DNA of 10,539 nucleotides from Lachnospiraceae bacterium (lineage in GTDB: Bacteria > Bacillota > Clostridia > Lachnospirales > Lachnospiraceae), in the NCBI GenBank assembly GCA_009774345.1, contig VSNR01000152.1, forward strand, positions 1-10,539, read 5' to 3'. The notes beneath the pieces are model-generated. The model was not told the origin of the DNA and did not search any database. It saw only the letters and a program-made list of their open reading frames with translations. This document shows positions 5,981 through 10,539 of the stretch, one piece after another (the first letter of the stretch is position 1; each line of letters begins with the position of its first letter). The translations under genes and the position numbers were made by a program.

Positions 5981-6693
5981 GCTTCTTTTCCTCCAAAATG
6001 TTCAAACAACATATCCTCTGCCTCTTTTGACCAAAGTCCCCTGTGGCGCTTGCAGCACGCATCCAGTTCCTTGTAAAACGGATCTTGCTCTCCCAGCTTC
6101 CCAAAATCCTCAATGGCTGTCATGGGCATATCAAACTGAATGTACGCAAGCTTCTTGCCGCCCGGAATATTGGGCAGGTTGTTGGTGGTTTCCACGATGG
6201 AATCGATGCCCCCAACGTGTGTCACCATGACTGCCGAGTTGATTTCGCCCGCTGCGGACTTAGCGATTGCCTCCTTCATGTCATCCGTGTTGCCGCCTGT
6301 CGAACCCATAATTTTCGTCCGCGCATAGTGGCAGTTATAGAGGTTCATGTTCGCGGAGAACTGCGTGTCAGTCGGTCCTGCAAAGAAGTTCAGGCATCCG
6401 TCCACCGCAAGGAGCTTGTCGCCCATCTCCGCAATGCTCTTTACCGGAGCATAGACAAAAACGTCGCTGTATCCCACGCCCTCTGTGATTGCGAGGAGCT
6501 GTGCAACCGGATCTTCCATATTTGCTGTGTTAATATAGTGCAGCTCGACGCCTTTTTCAGCAGCCTCCGCCTCGGAGATTACTTCCTTTGCCCGTGCGAT
6601 CTTGGCATCATTAATATCTGTCACAACGATGCGTTTCGGCTTGTTTTCAAAGGCAAGACCATACTTGCCAAAACGTTGTACACTATTTTTCAT
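5977..6693 (-). CDS. zinc-type sugar-phosphate dehydrogenase with internal deletion of the catalytic domain
   Basis: The 238-residue product resembles the C-terminal half of medium-chain zinc-binding dehydrogenases of the L-sorbose-1-phosphate reductase type, which are normally about 420 residues. From residue 18 the Rossmann part is recognisable: KPKRIVVTDINDAKIARAKE, then VGYSDVFVYAPVKSI, DGCLNFFAGPTD, GSTGGNTDDMKEAI and MVTHVGGIDSIVETT. The zinc-binding catalytic domain (GHE and the Cys cluster) and the GxGxxG nucleotide loop are absent. The first 13 residues, MKNSVQRFGKYGL, look like the normal start of such enzymes (MKTKAVRLYGKNDL-like, from memory), and GAGGT lies five bases before the ATG, so the gene seems to have lost about 180 codons in frame. 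The product should be catalytically dead. It still ends in an ATGA overlap with fruK, so its translation may be kept to couple fruK expression. Confidence 0.75.
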   Translation of the reverse strand: MKNSVQRFGKYGLAFENKPKRIVVTDINDAKIARAKEVISEAEAAEKGVELHYINTANMEDPVAQLLAITEGVGYSDVFVYAPVKSIAEMGDKLLAVDGCLNFFAGPTDTQFSANMNLYNCHYARTKIMGSTGGNTDDMKEAIAKSAAGEINSAVMVTHVGGIDSIVETTNNLPNIPGGKKLAYIQFDMPMTAIEDFGKLGEQDPFYKELDACCKRHRGLWSKEAEDMLFEHFGGKEA

Positions 6694-6751
6694 TTCAAAC
6701 CTCGCTCAAAAGTCTTTGCCTGCCCTTGATGCGCGCTGGTGCCGTCCTGTC

Positions 6752-7513
6752 CTAAATCACCTGTACCCCATGCCGCCTGCACTCCTCGCAAAATTCCTCC
6801 AGGAGATTGTCGTCGGAAATGACAATGTCCACATCCCCAAAACCGCAGAAGGAATAGGTACTCTTCACGCCAACCTTGGAGGAATCCATCAGGAGAATCC
6901 GCTGTTCTGCCTGACGCAGGACGGTCTTTTTCAGGACTGCCTCCTCGTCCACGCCGCAGCAGAATCCTGACGTTTCACAATAGCTGGTGACTCCCATAAA
7001 AACCTGATCAAAATTGATTCTCTGCACCTCCTGCACAGTATGTATCCCGCACACGCTCATGCTGTAGCGGTTCATCTTCCCCCCAAGGAGGTGAATCGAA
7101 GGCTGTGCAAGCCTGCCAAGCTCTGCCGCACAGGTCAGAGAATTGGTGTAAATCAGGTTGGACTGGTCAGGGATACACGATGCGAGCATTGTCGTCGTGC
7201 TGCCAGAGTCCAGAAAGAGCGTCGTGTCCTTTCGTATGAAAGCCAGTGCCTTCTGTGTAATCATCTGCTTTGCCTCGATATTGCGCACCTGTCGGCGGCT
7301 GAGCATATCATCCGTCCCGACCACGACATCCACCGACTTTGCCCCTCCGTGTACCCGGACAATCCGCTTCGCCTCATCAAGAACTTTTAAATCCGTACGC
7401 AGTGTCATCTCCGAGATTTGTGGAAATTTCTTTTTCAGTTGTGCAAAGCTGACATTTCCGCTCTGATTCACCAAATCCACGATTGTGTTCCTGCGCTGTT
7501 CCATTGTATCCAT
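6752..7513 (-). CDS. DeoR-family transcriptional regulator
   Basis: The 253-residue protein has the DeoR winged-helix domain at about 5-60 (MEQRRNTIVDLVNQSGNVSF and SEMTLRTDLKVLDEAKRIVRVHGGA) and the sugar-phosphate sensing C-terminal domain with FLDSGSTTT (100-108), IYTNSL, LLGGKMN (142-148), FMGVTSY and LLMDSSKVG. Such proteins repress sugar operons and are released by a phosphorylated intermediate. It is the first gene of the operon with the dehydrogenase fragment, fruK, ptsH and ptsI, so autoregulation is likely. The frame is open back to ATG 7579, but that ATG overlaps a possible -10 element. The start at 7513 gives the normal family N-terminus and has GGGGAAG seven bases upstream. A GTG at 7564, five bases after AAAGGAG, is the main alternative start and would add 17 residues. 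Confidence 0.9.
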   Translation of the reverse strand: MDTMEQRRNTIVDLVNQSGNVSFAQLKKKFPQISEMTLRTDLKVLDEAKRIVRVHGGAKSVDVVVGTDDMLSRRQVRNIEAKQMITQKALAFIRKDTTLFLDSGSTTTMLASCIPDQSNLIYTNSLTCAAELGRLAQPSIHLLGGKMNRYSMSVCGIHTVQEVQRINFDQVFMGVTSYCETSGFCCGVDEEAVLKKTVLRQAEQRILLMDSSKVGVKSTYSFCGFGDVDIVISDDNLLEEFCEECRRHGVQVI

Positions 7514-7533
7514 TAAAATACTTCCCCGTCGTA

Positions 7534-7560
7534 CTATGTTTTTTTGTTTCTGTACTTCAT
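7534..7560 (-). other. possible 8-codon leader peptide ahead of deoR
   Basis: ATG 7560 opens MKYRNKKT and stops at 7534-7536, 20 bases before the preferred deoR start. It lies nine bases after AAAGGAG (7570-7576), the best ribosome binding site in this leader, in a different frame from deoR. It may be chance, because the same site could serve the in-frame GTG 7564. Confidence 0.2.
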
Positions 7561-7577
7561 ACACATCCACTCCTTTC

Positions 7578-7605
7578 ATTGTACCACTTTCTGCCTATTC
7601 TTCAA
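7578..7605 (-). promoter_or_regulatory. candidate promoter of the deoR-ptsI operon
   Basis: On the minus strand TTGAAG (7605-7600) and TACAAT (7583-7578) are separated by 16 bases. A better -35, TTGACA (7611-7606), lies next to it but 22 bases from the -10, outside the usual range. The proposed -10 contains the ATG at 7579, which argues against that codon as a start. Confidence 0.3.
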
Positions 7606-7624
7606 TGTCAACTTTTATTTCAAC

Positions 7625-7637
7625 AATTTTCGAAATT
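7625..7637. promoter_or_regulatory. possible DeoR/GlpR-type operator
   Basis: AATTTTCGAA (7625-7634) fits the enteric GlpR half-site consensus WATKYTCGWW, and the opposite strand carries a near match, giving an imperfect palindrome around TTCGAA. It lies about 20 bases upstream of the candidate -35 of the deoR promoter, a plausible place for autoregulation. The flanks are AT-rich, so chance occurrence is likely enough to keep this tentative. Confidence 0.25.
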
Positions 7638-7651
7638 TTTTCTTTCATAAC

Positions 7652-7688
7652 AAAAAGCTGGAAACCCAATCATTTTAGATTTCCAGCT
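7652..7688 (-). terminator. intrinsic terminator of the glycoside hydrolase gene
   Basis: Nine-base perfect arms AGCTGGAAA (7656-7664) and TTTCCAGCT (7680-7688) enclose a 15-nt loop. On the minus strand the stem is followed directly by a run of Ts (7656-7652). It lies 30 bases after the stop of the family 3 hydrolase gene and separates it from the deoR operon. Confidence 0.8.
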
Positions 7689-7717
7689 CATACTTATCAA
7701 TCTATCTTTGCGACTGC

Positions 7718-10489
7718 TTATCTGTCCCGGATACTTTCAGCACACGCCCTAAGCTCTATGTAATCAATCACCATGCCCGGCTTTGGAAACAGCAGCTTCA
7801 TCTGATAGCTGCCCGCTTCCAGAGATACGCGCAGCAGCTTCTGCTGTATCCATCTGCCATCTGTGCCGTTGGTCTGGAAAGTGGCAAGTTCCTCACCGTT
7901 TAACACTGCCTTGCAGACACATTGTGCCTGATTGGTCTCCTCAGACATCAGCATCGCGATCACATCATAGTTCCCTGCTGCCCTTACCACAAAACTTTTC
8001 TCTGCCTCCTCTGTAGTATTCCACGTAATCCTGCCCGTGTCGTCCAGCGCATTCTCACCCTGTATACCGGTGCCAAGCGCCCTGAACTGCGGGACATGCA
8101 CCACGCCGTTTCCTTCCCGTCCAAATGCAGGCGTCCGCATCAGGAAGCGGCAGATATTCATCGCGCTCCTTTGCAGTTCCCCGACGGTAAGTCTGCCCGT
8201 GTCAAGCGCCTCGATGGAATCATCGCCATATGCGTTGATTTCCGCGCCGTTATTATTCACTACCATATAGATGTCATTCTGCGCCCGCACCATGTCCGCA
8301 GTGCGCAGTCTGGAACCTTCACCGCCCTCTGTGACATCATTCATTTCAGCCCACCAGTCTGTCATTACGATGCCGTCATATCCCCACTCCCGTCTCAGGA
8401 TTGTCGTGTTTAAATCGTAAGCCGATGCTGTCCAGAATCCGTTTATCGGATTGTACGAGGTCATCACCGACTGCGCATTTCCCTCTTTCACAGCGATCTC
8501 AAACGCCTTCAGGTAGATTTCACGCAGCGCCCTCTGGGAAACCACTGCGTTGACGATATGTCTCCCCATCTCCTGCGAGTTGCAGGCAAAATGTTTGATG
8601 GTGGCATGTACGCCCTTTGACCCGATTCCGCGCACGATAGCTGCTGCCATCTTGCCAGACAGGAGCGGATCTTCCGAAAAATACTCAAAGTTTCTTCCGT
8701 TCAGCGGATGCCGGTGTATGTTGATGCCCGGGCCAAGCAGCGCGTCAATCTGATTCTGCACCATCTCCTCCCCGATACATGCAAACAATTCCTCCGCAAG
8801 CGTCTCATCCCACGTACATGCAAGCAATGTCCCGATCGGAACCTGTGTGGCATAGGAACCGTTGTCCATGCGGATTCCCGACGGTCCGTCCGCGCAGCAG
8901 GCTACTGGAATGCCAAAGCCAAGCAGCGCGTCAGACACGCCGCCAAACGCCGCAGCCGTCCCCGGCGTCACCTTGATGCTGCACATCCCCTCGCCTCTCA
9001 CAACCGCTGTGAGAACCTCCGTGGATAGCTGGGCGATAAAAGTCTCCATCTGGCAGTTTCCATCTGCCACATGTTTGAGCCGCAGCCCTTTGTCGCCTGT
9101 ATACGGAATCGTCTCGGGCAGTCTGGACAGGATACATTCTTTTAGATCAACGGTTCTTGTCGGAGCAGGTTTATATTCCAGCCGCCGCACGCCATCGCCC
9201 TCAGTCACACAACACATGCGCTCAAAATGCTCTATTGGCGCAAGCGCCTCCTCACACGATTCAACCAAGAGCGTCTCTGCAAGCTGCCAGTCCTCCTTGC
9301 CATCTACGGATACTTTCTGCGTATCCCGCACGCTGGTCCCTGCATGGAAGCAGTATGTACCAGCCTCGAGCACATAGGCATTCTGATATCCGCTGACACC
9401 CGTGTCATCATACGAAGCAATCCTGTATGCTGGGACTGCAATCTGTAGCACTTCCTCCTCCTGACAGTCCAGACTCCGCGTCTTGGCAAATCCAGCCAAT
9501 TCCCGCGCCGGGTTTCCCATACCGCCCGCGGGCTTCTCCACATACAACTGGACGATTTCGCGTCCGCGGTACTGTGTCCCTGTATTTTTTACCCTGCATG
9601 TAAATAAGAAGGTGGTCTCTGACCCGCTCCCGCTCACCTTGACGGCGCTGTCAGAGATCGAAAATTCTGTGTAGGAAAGTCCATAGCCAAACGGATAGCG
9701 CACTGCATCCTTCTCAAAGGTCTCAAAGTACCTGTAGCCGACATAAACGTCCTCCTGATACACGTTTTTATCCTTTCCGCCATGATTTTTGTCAGATGGA
9801 TAGTCTGTGATCTTCCCCGCGATGGTGTCGGTCAGTTTTCCCTGAAAGACCTCTTTTCCCGCAAGGACATCCGCGATGCCGTTTCCGCCCTCCATGCCGC
9901 CCTGCCATGCGTACACCACCGCCCGGATGTGCGGGCTGCTCTCAACGAAATCCATGTCGATAATGTTCGAGACATTCAGCACTACGATGACATTTTCAAA
10001 CTGGCTGCATACACACTGAAGCATCTCCTGCTCTGCCCCGGTCAGATAATAGCTGCCTTCCTCCGCCGCATTGTCCTTGTCCTCGCCCGCTGTCCGCCCG
10101 ATCACCACGAGCGCCTTGTTGGATACTGCAGCCGCCTCCGCCGCCAGTGCCTGCGTCACGGGCATCTCCTGCTGGCACCACGGCTCGCACGCCCAGCCGC
10201 CCCCGCCGTTGTCAAACGGATTCTCTGCAATCCACTTCTCATAGCAGTCTGCCAGTTTTTCGTTGATGTTGACGCCGTTGTCCCGAAGCCCGCCCAGCAG
10301 ATTTGTGGTGTACGGCACATTCACCCCGCCGCCAGACCCCGTCCCGCTCCTGTAATAATCTTTCTGGCATCTTCCAAACACCGCCACCTTGTCCTTTGCT
10401 GTAAACGGAAGGACCGCATTTTCATTTTTCAGCAGAACGGCCCCCTGTGCGGCTGCCCTTCTGCACCATACTGAAATTTGATTTTCCAT
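7718..10489 (-). CDS. glycoside hydrolase family 3 (beta-glucosidase type), permuted domain order
   Basis: The 923-residue protein has GH3 domains in reversed order. The alpha/beta sandwich comes first (about 10-265; LLKNENAVLPF, then YQEDVYVGYRYFE and YPFGYGLSYTEF), then a fibronectin III-like domain (about 290-370; VKNTGTQYRGREIVQLYVEK), then the TIM-barrel catalytic domain (about 485-790). The barrel shows DGPSGIR, GRNFEYFSEDP (598-608), the Lys-His pair in HATIKHFACN (632-633) and the nucleophile Asp711 in GIVMTDWW. Residues about 825-915 form a Gly/Asn-rich beta-sandwich resembling CBM6/35 carbohydrate-binding modules. No signal peptide is seen, so it is probably cytoplasmic and hydrolyses imported oligosaccharides. 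Exact linkage cannot be told. Start ATG 10489 has GAGGG seven bases upstream. The open frame reaches ATG 10534, but that would place a palindromic operator-like site inside the gene. It has its own terminator. Confidence 0.93.
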   Translation of the reverse strand: MENQISVWCRRAAAQGAVLLKNENAVLPFTAKDKVAVFGRCQKDYYRSGTGSGGGVNVPYTTNLLGGLRDNGVNINEKLADCYEKWIAENPFDNGGGGWACEPWCQQEMPVTQALAAEAAAVSNKALVVIGRTAGEDKDNAAEEGSYYLTGAEQEMLQCVCSQFENVIVVLNVSNIIDMDFVESSPHIRAVVYAWQGGMEGGNGIADVLAGKEVFQGKLTDTIAGKITDYPSDKNHGGKDKNVYQEDVYVGYRYFETFEKDAVRYPFGYGLSYTEFSISDSAVKVSGSGSETTFLFTCRVKNTGTQYRGREIVQLYVEKPAGGMGNPARELAGFAKTRSLDCQEEEVLQIAVPAYRIASYDDTGVSGYQNAYVLEAGTYCFHAGTSVRDTQKVSVDGKEDWQLAETLLVESCEEALAPIEHFERMCCVTEGDGVRRLEYKPAPTRTVDLKECILSRLPETIPYTGDKGLRLKHVADGNCQMETFIAQLSTEVLTAVVRGEGMCSIKVTPGTAAAFGGVSDALLGFGIPVACCADGPSGIRMDNGSYATQVPIGTLLACTWDETLAEELFACIGEEMVQNQIDALLGPGINIHRHPLNGRNFEYFSEDPLLSGKMAAAIVRGIGSKGVHATIKHFACNSQEMGRHIVNAVVSQRALREIYLKAFEIAVKEGNAQSVMTSYNPINGFWTASAYDLNTTILRREWGYDGIVMTDWWAEMNDVTEGGEGSRLRTADMVRAQNDIYMVVNNNGAEINAYGDDSIEALDTGRLTVGELQRSAMNICRFLMRTPAFGREGNGVVHVPQFRALGTGIQGENALDDTGRITWNTTEEAEKSFVVRAAGNYDVIAMLMSEETNQAQCVCKAVLNGEELATFQTNGTDGRWIQQKLLRVSLEAGSYQMKLLFPKPGMVIDYIELRACAESIRDR

Positions 10490-10506
10490 AGTTATACCCT
10501 CACTTA

Positions 10507-10520
10507 TAAAAACGTTTTTA
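10507..10520. promoter_or_regulatory. perfect CG-centred palindrome, LacI/CcpA-type operator candidate
   Basis: TAAAAACGTTTTTA is a perfect 14-bp palindrome with a central CG, the form of LacI-family operators, and matches the cre consensus TGWAARCGYTWNCW at 12 of 14 positions. It lies 18 bases upstream of the preferred hydrolase start, where a repressor would block transcription or elongation. The promoter itself is not identifiable before the window ends. Confidence 0.45.
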
Positions 10521-10539
10521 TTTTTGTTCAGCATAACAT

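Noticed and set aside
6043..6729. Plus-strand 228-codon open frame opposite the dehydrogenase gene
   Set aside because: The minus strand there shows clear dehydrogenase motifs. The plus-strand product has no family resemblance or ribosome binding site.
7578..7611. TTGACA at 7611-7606 as the -35 of the deoR promoter with TACAAT
   Set aside because: The spacing is 22 bases, outside the usual 16-18. TTGAAG with 16-base spacing was preferred, at low confidence.
9782..10474. Plus-strand 230-codon open frame opposite the glycoside hydrolase gene
   Set aside because: It is antisense to a well-supported GH3 coding region, rich in Cys, Arg and His without any recognisable domain, and has no ribosome binding site. 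It is a shadow of GC-rich codons.
1..10539. CRISPR array, tRNA, rRNA or riboswitch
   Set aside because: No regularly spaced repeats, cloverleaf-like segment or recognisable conserved RNA core was seen on either strand. The only tandem repeat is the coding 15-bp repeat in ptsI.

Overview
The window looks like part of a Clostridia genome, most likely from Lachnospiraceae. The grounds are the Clostridia-type Enzyme I, an HPr with the GIHARPA active site but no regulatory serine, a domain-permuted family 3 glycoside hydrolase of the kind known from rumen and gut Clostridia, and mobile-element genes (DUF6076-type, LPD3-like, TnpV) common in gut Firmicutes elements. No taxonomic marker gene is present, so this is inference. 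No rRNA, tRNA or CRISPR array is visible.

Left part (1 to about 1765): the end of an integrated element. It holds the 3' part of a zinc-ribbon protein gene, a translationally coupled LPD3-like gene, a gap rich in inverted repeats that could include an origin of transfer, and a convergent tnpV gene. Just beyond tnpV lies an 83-bp nested palindrome. Its outer arm lies almost exactly where a sugar-binding lipoprotein gene (1747-2202, minus) loses its C-terminal two thirds. This is read as the element/host boundary.

Middle (2200 to 3075): the lipoprotein stub and a divergent gene each have an extended -10 promoter in a shared 204-bp intergenic region. The divergent gene (2407-3048) looks like a DarT1-associated NADAR antitoxin, an enzyme that removes ADP-ribose from guanine. 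No DarT toxin gene lies beside it.

Right part (3058 to 7620): a minus-strand operon in the order deoR-type regulator, truncated zinc-type dehydrogenase, 1-phosphofructokinase (fruK), HPr (ptsH) and Enzyme I (ptsI), closed by a strong intrinsic terminator. It supplies the general PTS phosphate relay (PEP to EI to HPr) with a kinase for a sugar phosphate, but no EIIA/B/C permease is present. The dehydrogenase seems to have lost its zinc/catalytic domain by an in-frame internal deletion. Enzyme I has a 15-bp tandem repeat at its start.

Far right (7652 to 10539): a separate minus-strand gene for a large cytoplasmic family 3 glycoside hydrolase with permuted domains and a carbohydrate-binding-like C-terminus. 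It has its own terminator, and a perfect LacI/CcpA-type palindrome sits just upstream of the preferred start. Together the right half describes sugar release from oligosaccharides and sugar-phosphate catabolism, next to the scar of a mobile-element insertion.
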